From: JAFTYO01 sp045644765
GTDB taxonomy: Bacteria > Pseudomonadota > Alphaproteobacteria > RF32 > CAG-239
Direction: 5' to 3'
Assembly (NCBI GenBank): GCA_045644765.1
Contig: JAZRHM010000027.1
Span: 1 to 56,273, forward strand
DNA: 56,273 nucleotides
Positions 26,383 through 34,287 of the stretch are shown here, one piece after another (the stretch's first letter is position 1; the number at the start of each line of letters is the position of its first letter). The notes beneath the pieces were generated by a model. It was not told the origin of the DNA and made no database searches. It saw only the letters and a program-made list of their open reading frames with translations. The position numbers and the translations under genes were made by a program.

Positions 26383-27109
26383 TAAAGACAGTATATTGGA
26401 AATTTTTAATATTGGAAAAAAATATAAAAATCGCACAGTTTTAAAAAATGTCTCTTTACATGTAAAAAGAGGCGAGGCTGTCGGCTTGTTAGGACCGAAT
26501 GGCGCCGGAAAAACTACATGCTTTTATTGTGTAACAGGTCTTATTACACCGGATTATGGTGATGTTCATATAAATGGTGAAGATATAACCAATATGCCTA
26601 TGTATCGCAGAGCTCGTATGGGTATCGGCTATTTACCTCAAGAGGCCTCTATTTTTAGAGCGTTAAGTGTTGAAGATAATATTAAGGCTATATTGGAAAT
26701 CGTTGAAGAAGATGAAAATAAACGAGAAAATAAATTAGAAGAATTATTGAACGAATTTTCAATTTCACATTTAAGAAAATCTCCGGCTATTGCATTATCA
26801 GGTGGAGAAAGAAGACGTCTGGAAATCGCAAGAGCTTTAGCAAGTAATCCTGATTTTATCCTTTTAGATGAACCTTTGGCCGGTATTGATCCTATTGCCG
26901 TAGGTGAAATACGTTCATTAGTATCTCAATTAAAAAATCGTGGGTTAGGGGTGTTGATAACGGATCATAACGTTAGAGAAACGTTAGATATTATTGATCG
27001 TGCATACATTTTGCATGGTGGAACGGTATTAATGGAAGGCACTCCGGAGGAAATTGTTGCCAGTAAAGAAGTTAGAAAAGTATATTTAGGTGATAATTTT
27101 TCTATGTAA
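26366..27109 (+). CDS. lptB: Lipopolysaccharide export ABC transporter ATPase
   Basis: Cytoplasmic ATPase that drives lipopolysaccharide extraction with LptFG. Walker A GPNGAGKTT, Q-loop YLPQEASIF, signature LSGGERRRLEIARAL, Walker B FILLDEPLAGIDP and the H-loop TDHNVRETL are all present. It is 247 residues long with AAGGA ahead of the ATG, and overlaps the lptC-lptA gene. lptF and lptG are not in the window. Confidence 0.96.
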   Translation: MKRNNNKDSILEIFNIGKKYKNRTVLKNVSLHVKRGEAVGLLGPNGAGKTTCFYCVTGLITPDYGDVHINGEDITNMPMYRRARMGIGYLPQEASIFRALSVEDNIKAILEIVEEDENKRENKLEELLNEFSISHLRKSPAIALSGGERRRLEIARALASNPDFILLDEPLAGIDPIAVGEIRSLVSQLKNRGLGVLITDHNVRETLDIIDRAYILHGGTVLMEGTPEEIVASKEVRKVYLGDNFSM

Positions 27110-27127
27110 TTTTGATATGGGGATAAA

Positions 27128-27667
27128 ATGAAACTTATTTTACCTGAAGAAAAATATTGGTATTCATTTAAAAAAGGTTTGGATGAATTAAAAAACAACC
27201 CTACGCCATATGATATATTATCTATGAAAAACGGCTTAGATTATAATAATTTTGCAGACTATAATTTAGATTGTGAAAACAATCGATTAGGTATTGGTTT
27301 GAAGGAAGGATATGTTGCATCAACAAAATTATGGTTGATTGATAATGATAAATTTGTAGGAATTTTCGATTTACGCCATAGTTTGACTGATTATTTGAAA
27401 AAAGAAGGCGGAAATATTGCTTATTACATTGTACCTTCATCCAGAAGACAAGGTTTTGCCAGTGGCGGATTGAAGCTTTGTTGTAAATATGCTCGTGAAA
27501 TTTTAGGACTTGAAAAAGTTTTAGTAACTTGTAATGCTGAAAATATTGCATCATATAAAACAATGAAAAAGGTTATGTCAGAGTTTGGAGGTTTTGAGGA
27601 CGAACCTATACAGTTTACAAATAAGGAAGAAAAAAGAGTTTGGATAAATACGATGCTTGCAAAATGA
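27128..27667 (+). CDS. GNAT-family acetyltransferase
   Basis: A 179-residue GNAT protein. The central strand (KLWLIDNDKFVGIFDLRH), the acetyl-CoA loop YIVPSSRRQGFASGGLKL and the CNAENIASYKTMKKV motif are all clear. These resemble the RimJ/RimL-like branch that includes small-molecule and antibiotic acetyltransferases; the substrate is unknown. It lies 18 bp after lptB with GGGG upstream of the ATG, so it is probably cotranscribed with the lpt genes. It marks the left edge of the toxin/immunity island. Confidence 0.85.
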   Translation: MKLILPEEKYWYSFKKGLDELKNNPTPYDILSMKNGLDYNNFADYNLDCENNRLGIGLKEGYVASTKLWLIDNDKFVGIFDLRHSLTDYLKKEGGNIAYYIVPSSRRQGFASGGLKLCCKYAREILGLEKVLVTCNAENIASYKTMKKVMSEFGGFEDEPIQFTNKEEKRVWINTMLAK

Positions 27668-27771
27668 AAAAAGATACTCACGATTTATATTGTCTTTTTT
27701 AACAACCGCTTCGATCAAAAATATTTTTTCTACCATCTCTTTATTTACAATACTTTCGGTGTTTAAAACTG

Positions 27772-28019
27772 CTACATTAAAAACGGAATGGAAAATATGA
27801 GATAGAGTAGAGTATATATGATAAATTTGTTTGAGATTTTTTGAAAAATTTTAATTTTACAAATAAATGGGAACAACGGATATGTAAAAAAGATATCCCA
27901 GTAAGAAATATAAGTTTCACAATTTGCCGAATCTAACAGCCAACACGAAATCATGCCTAATGCCAGCGGAATTAGATAAAACCTAAAGTAAAATACAATA
28001 TTTTTTTAAATCTGATCAT
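27772..28019 (-). pseudogene. Frameshifted small membrane protein, paralogue of its upstream neighbour
   Basis: An ATG at 28019 overlaps the previous stop (ATGA) and gives MIRFKKILYFTLGF before a stop. One extra T in the T run near 27979-27982 would join it to the downstream frame YLIPLALGMISCWLLDS, which continues to 27772. The joined protein (about 82 residues) resembles the gene at 28016-28285 (DIFFTYPLFPF against DYIISYLLYPL). It is either a decayed copy or a sequencing error in a homopolymer. Confidence 0.5.
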
Positions 28020-28285
28020 AGTATTATTACGATTTCAATAAACCAAAATATCAAAAAAAGTAAGACGATAAAAATATATTTATTAGGAATTATTTTCTTA
28101 AATTTGAGTCGGTATAATAAAGGATATAGCAAATATGATATAATGTAATCAAAAAACAAAAGTTGCCCTAAACCGTATTGTGTCAGGTCAGTTTTATAAA
28201 AAAATATTTGTGTAACAAAAAGTGCAATGGTGGTTAAAATAACACCTCCCAATATAAATTGAAGTATTTGTTTGATTGTTTTCAT
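28016..28285 (-). CDS. Small membrane protein, candidate immunity protein
   Basis: From the ATG at 28285 (AAAGGAC 6 nt upstream) it encodes 89 residues with three hydrophobic segments (about 8-27, 41-58 and 68-88). No family recognised. It lies in a row of envelope proteins within the effector island and has a broken paralogue right after it, a pattern common for orphan immunity genes. The immunity role is only contextual. Confidence 0.6.
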   Translation of the reverse strand: MKTIKQILQFILGGVILTTIALFVTQIFFYKTDLTQYGLGQLLFFDYIISYLLYPLLYRLKFKKIIPNKYIFIVLLFLIFWFIEIVIIL

Positions 28286-28325
28286 ATTCTGTCCTTTCAA
28301 TTTATATAGTAAAGGAAGTATCAGC

Positions 28326-28355
28326 AAAAGGCAATACAAAAGTATTGCCTTTTTA
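28326..28355. terminator. Bidirectional terminator
   Basis: A perfect 12-bp stem (28326-28337 with 28342-28353) closes a 4-nt loop. Read on the minus strand it ends the 28386-28796 gene and sits about 40 nt ahead of the next start codon. Confidence 0.7.
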
Positions 28356-28385
28356 AATTTTAATATTTACCAGTTTTTAGCCTAA

Positions 28386-28796
28386 CTAAATTATTTTTGC
28401 ACTTTTACCTTCATTTTCGGCATTACATAATGTACCGGCCGGTATATTATATTTGTTTCGGCAATATACAGCACCATAAGCGTCAAAAACAACATTTACA
28501 TAATTTTTATACGCTTTAAGATTTATTTTTATCTCATAGTTATAAAAATGTGTCATAATTTCTTCGACTAAGGTGTTCATACAATTAAATCTTTCAATGT
28601 TTTTTGCACATTGATTTAATTTATTTTTATAGTGCAATGTCAATGTATAATCATCAATAATTTCTCTGATTTTACTTTTACTGCTCCAATCGCTGCTATT
28701 ATAAACGGCATCTATATCAATACCATGATATATATCAGCATTTGCATTTGTGTATGAACTTAAAAGTATTGTAAAAATTAAGACAATTTTTTTCAT
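28386..28796 (-). CDS. Exported Cys-containing protein, candidate lysozyme inhibitor
   Basis: A 136-residue protein with a clear signal peptide (MKKIVLIFTILLSSYTNANA). The mature part is about 115 residues with four Cys. Its central and C-terminal pattern (YKNYVNVVFDAYGAVYCRNKY) recalls the exported proteins at 28964-29415 and 29893-30348, which pair with GH108 lysozyme genes. I therefore place it, loosely, in the same inhibitor-like family. GGAG lies 7 nt before the ATG. No cognate toxin is adjacent, so it would be an orphan immunity gene. Confidence 0.6.
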   Translation of the reverse strand: MKKIVLIFTILLSSYTNANADIYHGIDIDAVYNSSDWSSKSKIREIIDDYTLTLHYKNKLNQCAKNIERFNCMNTLVEEIMTHFYNYEIKINLKAYKNYVNVVFDAYGAVYCRNKYNIPAGTLCNAENEGKSAKII

Positions 28797-28963
28797 TTGT
28801 ATACTCCATGTTTGAAATTTTAATATTGTTTTGTTAAAATATTATAAAAAAGCGCAAAATTAAGAAAAAATAAAGAGTGTATGTGATATGTAATAAGCAT
28901 GTATTAAATGTTTTTTAAAGCATATAAATTACAATATAATACAACATTTCATAGGAGATTTTT

Positions 28964-29415
28964 ATGAGAATAATATTTTTAACATTAATTGTATGGTTCA
29001 TTGCTCCTAATTCATTTGCTAATGAAAATATTGATAAAATAAATAGTTTTGGTAAGAAAATAGATAACTGCCGAGAAATATTTTAAAGGAAAAAGATGAA
29101 ACTAATTTTCCTTTAATGAAATATTACAAAGATAATATGCAAGTTCATGAAGATTTGCAAAAGTGCTATATTGATGTAGCCACTGAAATATTTGAAATAT
29201 ATTATACCGATAATAAAAAACTAATGTTTGAAAAAATAAACTCTTATATTAAAGATACATACGAATACAACACCCTTATCTATTACAATAGCAATCATTG
29301 TAAAAAAAACTGTGGCTCACTTGGCTATTTATACGCCAAACAAGCCACATCGTATGATTTACAAAACTATCTTATTAGAATGCTTTCACAATTAGAAGTT
29401 ATTTATGGAAATTAA
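28964..29415 (+). pseudogene. Frameshifted exported inhibitor-like protein
   Basis: An ATG with AGGAG upstream starts a signal peptide (MRIIFLTLIVWFIAPNSFA), but the frame stops after IDNCREIF near 29085. The next frame continues LKEKDETNFPLMKYYKDN and runs to 29415. One extra T in the T run at 29081-29084 restores a protein of about 150 residues, the size of its intact paralogue at 29893-30348. Both share CY-x3-A-x2-IF, YY...N-x-C...NCG and ML-x2-LE. It meets the GH108 fragment tail to tail with a 4-bp overlap. Confidence 0.7.
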
Positions 29416-29816
29416 TACTTATTTATTCTGTTGTTCCATCCGTTCTTAAAAATGGATTGTGAAGCATCGCTATCAATTAGTTTATTTACTTTTGATTTGG
29501 CATTGTTCTTAAATCTGTTAATAAATACATTATAATCAGTATTTTCCAATTTTTTTTGAGTAGATGGTCCGATAATTGTTCCAGGTTCAATGTCAAGCGA
29601 TTTATGAACATTTTGTATAGCGGTTCCTTGTCCTTGAATAACAGCATTATCAAAAACAATTCCGACAATTTCATCCGGTAAAGTGTTTATTCCATTATAT
29701 TTCCAATAATCTCTGTAATAAATAGCATTGGCTCTTTCTCTCGTTAAATTTTTAATGTCTTCATCAGGGTAAGTATTATGTGATATACTATAATTTGTCT
29801 TACAATATTTGTACAT
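29412..29816 (-). pseudogene. C-terminal fragment of a GH108 lysozyme
   Basis: A 134-residue frame whose first 80 residues after YPDEDIKNLTRERANA match the second half of the GH108 gene at 30339-31244. The 149 bp at 29617-29765 match 30550-30698 with one mismatch seen. The catalytic Glu region and N-terminal module are missing. The last 50 residues diverge, so it is a remnant of a distinct GH108 allele rather than a simple copy. Confidence 0.75.
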
Positions 29817-29892
29817 CTTAAAAATTACAATTTTAAATATATCTTAATCTTAAATTATTAAAGTATATTGTAAATAATTTGGAGATTATATT

Positions 29893-30348
29893 ATGAAAAA
29901 AATTATCTTTTCAATTTTTCTTTGTTGCATGGTTTCACAAGCGTTTGCAAAAAAGAATAATGTAGAATATCTTGCACAATTACAAAATGATTTTACAAAA
30001 TGTAGTGAAACTTTTTATATTAAATCCGAACAATGTTCAGATACAGGGAGCATGAAATGTTATAAATTTTTAACGGAGTTGCATAAAAGCACACAAAATT
30101 GCTACACTGAAGTTGCTAAAAGGATTTTTTTAAAATTTTATAATTTGGATGAACAACAAGCTAATCAGAAAATTGAAGATTTTGCTTCATCAATATACAA
30201 AAATTATTTCTATATATATCAAGAAAATAATTATTGCAGAGCAAATAATTGTGGTATATCAGCATTTTTATATAGCGAGTATGCCACAACATTTGCTCTA
30301 AAAGATTACATAGATATGATGTTTACTGCACTTGAAATTTATTTATAG
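29893..30348 (+). CDS. Exported inhibitor-like protein, candidate immunity to GH108 effector
   Basis: A 151-residue protein with a signal peptide (MKKIIFSIFLCCMVSQAFA) and a helical mature domain with seven Cys. The spacing of Cys (KCSETFYIKSEQC...MKCYKFL...NCYTEVA...YCRANNC) is reminiscent of the LprI/DUF1311 lysozyme-inhibitor style, though I cannot confirm homology. It is periplasmic, where peptidoglycan lysozymes act. It converges on the GH108 gene with a 10-bp overlap. A decayed paralogue pairs with a decayed GH108 gene in the same arrangement, which supports a toxin/inhibitor pair. Confidence 0.7.
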   Translation: MKKIIFSIFLCCMVSQAFAKKNNVEYLAQLQNDFTKCSETFYIKSEQCSDTGSMKCYKFLTELHKSTQNCYTEVAKRIFLKFYNLDEQQANQKIEDFASSIYKNYFYIYQENNYCRANNCGISAFLYSEYATTFALKDYIDMMFTALEIYL

Positions 30349-31244
30349 TATATATTATATCTGTTTCTGTGTCCTTTTTCAAAAATTTTTTGATTAGGAT
30401 ATTTTTGTTGATATTTATCTTCTACTGCATTTGCATTATCTGAAAAATCCTTTTTAAATTTTTGATAATTTATATTTTTTAATGCGTTAATAGTAATAGG
30501 ACCCAATATACCATCATCTTCAACACCAATAGAACGTTGTAAGTTTTTAATAGCGGTTCCTTGTCCTTGAATAACAGCATTATCAAAAACAATTCCGACA
30601 ATTTCATCCGGTAAAGTGTTTATTCCATTATATTTCCAATAATCTCTGTAATAAATAGCATTGGCTCTTTCTCTCGTTAAATTTTTAATATCTTCATCGG
30701 GGTAAAATTTTTTAGTAATACCCATATTTGTTTCACCACCTCTATCATTCTTGTTATTAACATAACCACCTTCATTAGGCATGACATATTGATTCATGGC
30801 ATTAAAAAACCTATTATCGGCAAGCATTTCATCAATAAATTCTTTGCTAAAGTCTTCACCATATTTTGAATAATCAACATTATTATCAGCTTGAGCAAAG
30901 CTTGATGGCCAAGATTTGGAAAAAGAAAAGTTTGCAGAATTAGTTTGATTAGTGTCATCATCTTGATCAAAGCCTTTTAATTCTTGTTTCAGAGCTAAGT
31001 TTTGTGCCTGTGTTTGATTATCCTCAAACGGATTATCAAGCATCCTGATACGTCGATATTCTTTGTATAACGGATCATCATAATCTGTATCAAAATCAAA
31101 CGGTATATATTCTTCATCAAGTAAAAATTTTGTATCTCTTGGAGGATACAAACTCCCCGGATTATAATTTGAGCCGTAAAATTTTTTGGCTTGTTTGGTT
31201 AATCTTTTCATCTGCTCAAACGCTTCTTGATTTTTATCTGTCAT
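30339..31244 (-). CDS. GH108-type lysozyme effector with shared N-terminal module
   Basis: A 301-residue protein. Residues 1-118 form a module 89% identical (105/118) to the start of the GH24-type protein at 33118-34287. It has no signal peptide and ends TNSANFSFSKSWPSSFAQ. The C-terminal part is a GH108 (ZliS-type) muramidase: the catalytic Glu158 lies in NEGGYVNNKNDRGGETNMGIT, with PDEDIKNLTRERANAIYYRDYW after it. A peptidoglycan-binding tail (GVEDDGILGPITINAL) follows. Start: ATG at 31244 after AAGGAAAG. I infer an exported anti-cell-wall effector; the convergent exported protein would be its immunity partner. Confidence 0.82.
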   Translation of the reverse strand: MTDKNQEAFEQMKRLTKQAKKFYGSNYNPGSLYPPRDTKFLLDEEYIPFDFDTDYDDPLYKEYRRIRMLDNPFEDNQTQAQNLALKQELKGFDQDDDTNQTNSANFSFSKSWPSSFAQADNNVDYSKYGEDFSKEFIDEMLADNRFFNAMNQYVMPNEGGYVNNKNDRGGETNMGITKKFYPDEDIKNLTRERANAIYYRDYWKYNGINTLPDEIVGIVFDNAVIQGQGTAIKNLQRSIGVEDDGILGPITINALKNINYQKFKKDFSDNANAVEDKYQQKYPNQKIFEKGHRNRYNIYYK

Positions 31245-31417
31245 TTTCTTTCCTTTCTTAAAAATTAAAACAATGATATTAATTATAATATCAATATTAA
31301 TATAGTGTGATTGATATACTATTATCAATAGGCAGAAGATTATTTTTTAAATCAAGGATATAAAAATATCAAAAATGGGATAGACATCAAGAGATAACAT
31401 ACAGCAAAAAGAAAGTA

Positions 31418-31813
31418 TTATTCTTTTAAGCAACCTTTTTCTTTGCTCCAATGCCAACAATCGGTTCTGCATTTATGCTGTTCAAAATCATACACACCAT
31501 TGCCGGAATCTAAACATCTGTCGGCATTGTGTGAATCTGTAACCGAAACAGAAAAAATATTCATTAAAACATATAGTAACAATGATAATAAAAATATAAT
31601 GTAAGAAGTTTTCTTTATTTTATTTACAAAAGAGCACACAAAAGAAATTATGCACGTAAGCATTGTTATCATGTATATTAAAATTGCAAAATCAAATTCG
31701 GGAAGGGTTATGATAAAATCATAACAAAACCAAACAAACATTAGTGCTAAAATAAATAATTTCCCCAATGTAACAATGATTCTTTTTAATATATTTAATA
31801 CATGTGTGCTCAT
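31418..31813 (-). CDS. Membrane protein, candidate immunity protein
   Basis: A 131-residue protein with three hydrophobic segments (about 13-32, 41-62 and 68-90). The Cys-rich end contains DRCLDSGNGVYDFEQHKC, then TDCWHWSKEKGC. From memory, the CLDSG-x-YD-x-C type of tail recurs in small membrane immunity proteins next to Rhs-type toxins. It follows the toxin-like gene at 31822 by 8 bp, with an AGGATAG ribosome binding site, in the usual toxin-then-immunity order. Confidence 0.65.
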   Translation of the reverse strand: MSTHVLNILKRIIVTLGKLFILALMFVWFCYDFIITLPEFDFAILIYMITMLTCIISFVCSFVNKIKKTSYIIFLLSLLLYVLMNIFSVSVTDSHNADRCLDSGNGVYDFEQHKCRTDCWHWSKEKGCLKE

Positions 31814-31821
31814 TTGCTATC

Positions 31822-32217
31822 CTATTTATATTTACTGTGATGTGTCGGACACGTTGCCCTTAAAGATTTTCCTTGTTTTGCTCCAATCCGTCCACGCGCA
31901 TTTGATCTCTGATCTTTAAGAGATGATTGTAAATCATCTCCTTTAATATATCTATCAAAGTTTTCGCGTAAATTGCTCAATTTTTGTGCAGTTTGTTCTC
32001 CGTATTTTCCTCTGGTAGTTGCTTCGTAATTGGCTTTACAATGAAAGAATTGGTCACTTTCTTTAAGACCTTTCGTGTGCATTGTTGCGTAATTACGGGC
32101 AAAATCTATTGCAGGAGCCATCTTGCCGAAATAATTGGGCCACTGTGGTATTTTATAATTTTTCATATAATTATCAAGTTCTTTGGCGGTTTTATCGCCA
32201 TATTTTGTTTTTGGCAT
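31822..32217 (-). CDS. Small toxin-like protein with an HCKAN motif
   Basis: A 131-residue protein without signal or membrane segment. Residues 54-90 (ESDQFFHCKANYEATTRGKYG, then SNLRENFD) resemble a domain I recall at the C-termini of Rhs-type polymorphic toxins (pattern HC-x-AN...G). Here it stands alone with a 50-residue N-terminal extension. Its activity is not known. It has the same 33-nt leader as the GH24-type effector and is followed at once by a three-segment membrane protein. Both points support an effector/immunity pair. Confidence 0.6.
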   Translation of the reverse strand: MPKTKYGDKTAKELDNYMKNYKIPQWPNYFGKMAPAIDFARNYATMHTKGLKESDQFFHCKANYEATTRGKYGEQTAQKLSNLRENFDRYIKGDDLQSSLKDQRSNARGRIGAKQGKSLRATCPTHHSKYK

Positions 32218-32281
32218 TTTATTTTCCTTTCATAAATTTAAAATAAAAAAAAGCCGTAAAAGAAATTTTATATTACGACTT
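32218..32281 (-). promoter_or_regulatory. Hairpin plus conserved 33-nt leader of the toxin-like gene
   Basis: The 33 nt before the ATG (32218-32250) are identical to those before the GH24-type effector (34288-34320) and include the GAAAGGAAA ribosome binding site. Directly upstream, 32251-32259 pairs with 32273-32281 as a terminator-like stem with a T run. Confidence 0.6.
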
Positions 32282-32295
32282 TAGGATTAAAACTA

Positions 32296-32323
32296 TTGAC
32301 TTCATACAAAATAATCTTATGTT
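32296..32323 (+). promoter_or_regulatory. Predicted promoter of a small RNA
   Basis: TTGACT (32296-32301), a 16-nt spacer and TATGTT (32318-32323). It points towards a structured, terminator-ended region with no reading frame. Confidence 0.5.
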
Positions 32324-32329
32324 ATAAGC

Positions 32330-32437
32330 TCTTTCACCAATAGGAACGAAAGATTTTAATTGCCTGTTGCGTATCTTTAAACGGATTGCAACTTCGTTTA
32401 AAGGATTGAAAGTAGCCCCGATTTATCGGGGCTTTTT
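32330..32437 (+). ncRNA. Candidate small RNA (about 108 nt)
   Basis: Between a good promoter and a strong terminator lie three successive stems: ctttc/gaaag near 32331-32352, an 8-bp perfect stem (tttaaacg/cgtttaaa) extended to 11 bp with a bulge, and the terminator at 32414-32433 (agccccgat/atcggggct, then a T run). It lies on the plus strand between two minus-strand effector modules, in a 305-bp gap with no gene. I do not recognise a known RNA family. Confidence 0.5.
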
Positions 32438-32522
32438 ATCTGTCAATTTCCTTTTAAGACCGGTTGAAAAAATAACCGCCTTGAATAAATATTCAAAACG
32501 GTTGTTTATGGTTGACTGTTAT

Positions 32523-33065
32523 TTATTTAAGATATTTATCTTTCATATATTGAGGTATTTCTACCGGAATATATTTATCCCACCCTCTGTCCAAAAGCTC
32601 TTGCAAACAGTTCGTTCGTATTTTTGATTTCCAATCATACTCCGGATAATCTTTACATGCTTCACTCTTTGCGCTGTATGGCCAATAACTTGTGTAATCT
32701 CTCAATTTTCCATCATCTATAAAAAAACTACAATAATCTACTTCACATCTGGTTTCTTTATAATAGTTTCTGGGATATTTAAAATTACTTACAAACAAAT
32801 GATATCTGTCGCGTTGCTTTCCATGTATAGTTTTTTTTGTTACCATAAACACAGCACGCTCATCTTGGTCTAAAAATTCACATCTGTCATCTGAATTAAC
32901 CGTCAAATCATTGATGTAAGTCGGATATATCTTATACATACTTTCAAACTTATTGGCACTTTCAAGCACCGAGTTAAATATCGGGTTATCAAATTTTACC
33001 GGTGTCTTTTTGTGTACACACGATGTTATCAGCAAAATTATAATTATAGGCAGTAACTTTCTCAT
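32523..33065 (-). CDS. Lipoprotein, candidate immunity to GH24-type effector
   Basis: A 180-residue lipoprotein with a short signal and lipobox (IILLITSC). The mature part has about seven Cys (for example DDRCEF, TRCEVDYCSFF, SEACKDY, RTNCLQ), suggesting disulfides in the periplasm. No family recognised. It lies 52 bp downstream of the GH24-type lysozyme gene on the same strand, the place expected for its immunity partner. A membrane-tethered periplasmic inhibitor would fit a muramidase target. Confidence 0.68.
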   Translation of the reverse strand: MRKLLPIIIILLITSCVHKKTPVKFDNPIFNSVLESANKFESMYKIYPTYINDLTVNSDDRCEFLDQDERAVFMVTKKTIHGKQRDRYHLFVSNFKYPRNYYKETRCEVDYCSFFIDDGKLRDYTSYWPYSAKSEACKDYPEYDWKSKIRTNCLQELLDRGWDKYIPVEIPQYMKDKYLK

Positions 33066-33117
33066 ATCTCTATCCTTTTAAAAGTTTATATAATATTTAT
33101 TACTGCCTTTGATTTAA

Positions 33118-34287
33118 TTATTTGTTAAAAGCATTCAACAATGTGTTATAGGTCCATTTGTTTCGTGCATCTTGAATGCCTTTTCGGTGGGATTGTTTGG
33201 CAAGCTCAACCGCATCTTTATTTATCAATGCTTTGGTAAACCCCGGCCAATACCCCTTATCCAGCACTTCTGCCATAATATTTTTATCAGAATAATATGC
33301 GTTCGGGTTTGTTATAAGGCTTACTTTGGTAGCATCGCTTAAATTACTGTTTAAGATATCATCTCTGTCATTAAGCCTAATAAACTTAAACTTGTTTTCA
33401 CCCAAATTATATTGCATATCCATTAAGGCTATTTTACCGTCATCATTAAAATCCGTATCAAAATTTAATCCGATTTTTGATAAATTTCTTCTGATAACCG
33501 GCAAAACACTCTGCCTGACATATTTTTTACTTTCTGCCTCTAACTGAGCATCTTGAAAATATGGCAATTCTTCCTGATACATATTTTGGTAAGGATCTCT
33601 TTGCTGGTCAGCAGGATCAACTTTATAAACATCATTACCGTCTTCATCAACACCGATTTTATAATTTTTGCAAAAATTATCCATTTTGTTGTAAAGTGTG
33701 TTTATTTGTTCGCTGCTCCAAGCCGGATTTAATGAACTCACAGGTGCTTTTTGCGAAGTTAAAGTAAATTTTTGCATAAAATTTGCATTAGGTATCAGTG
33801 TACCAATACCACCTGTTACTTTGGCTTTAGTATCACAATAAGGATAATCTACATAGCCCTCGATATCAGGATCTTTGGCATGTTCTACAAACCTGTTTAT
33901 TAAGTTATCGTCATTGTTTGGCTTCCCTCCCTTTTGAGCAAAGCTTGATGGCCAAGATTTGGAAAAAGAAAAGTTTGCAGAATTAGTTTGATTATTGTCA
34001 TCATCTTGATCAAAGCCTTTCAAGTTTTGTTTCGGAGCTGAGTTTTGTGTTTGAGTTTGATTATCCTCAAAAGGATTATCAAGCATTCTCACTCTGCGAT
34101 ATTTTTTATATAACGGGTCATCATAGTCTGTATCAAAATCAAAGGGGATATATTCTTCATTTAAGAAAAATTTTGTATCTTTTGGCGGATACAAGCTCCC
34201 CGGATTGTAGTTTAAGCCGTAAAATTTTTTGGCTTGTTTAGTTAGTCTTTGCATTTGTTCAAATGCTTCTTGATTTTTGTTTGTCAT
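33118..34287 (-). CDS. GH24-type lysozyme effector with shared N-terminal module
   Basis: A 389-residue protein. Residues 1-118 are the module shared with the GH108 effector. The C-terminal part starts right after SSFAQ and has the T4-lysozyme type triad with exact spacing: Glu143, Asp152, Thr158 (EGYVDYPYCDTKAKVTGGIG; E+9 D, D+6 T). A larger helical lobe follows, with LMDMQYNLGENKFKF and AKQSHRKGIQDARNKW, as in phage muramidases. No signal peptide is present. The start has a GAAAGGAAA site inside the conserved 33-nt leader. Inferred to be an antibacterial effector, with the next lipoprotein as immunity. Confidence 0.82.
   Translation of the reverse strand: MTNKNQEAFEQMQRLTKQAKKFYGLNYNPGSLYPPKDTKFFLNEEYIPFDFDTDYDDPLYKKYRRVRMLDNPFEDNQTQTQNSAPKQNLKGFDQDDDNNQTNSANFSFSKSWPSSFAQKGGKPNNDDNLINRFVEHAKDPDIEGYVDYPYCDTKAKVTGGIGTLIPNANFMQKFTLTSQKAPVSSLNPAWSSEQINTLYNKMDNFCKNYKIGVDEDGNDVYKVDPADQQRDPYQNMYQEELPYFQDAQLEAESKKYVRQSVLPVIRRNLSKIGLNFDTDFNDDGKIALMDMQYNLGENKFKFIRLNDRDDILNSNLSDATKVSLITNPNAYYSDKNIMAEVLDKGYWPGFTKALINKDAVELAKQSHRKGIQDARNKWTYNTLLNAFNK

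Noticed and set aside
27668..27771. Minus-strand frame reading VAVLNTESIVNKEMVEKIFLIEAVV
   Set aside because: It looks protein-like but has no start, runs antisense into the GNAT gene and is too short to assign; it may be a gene remnant but I cannot support it.
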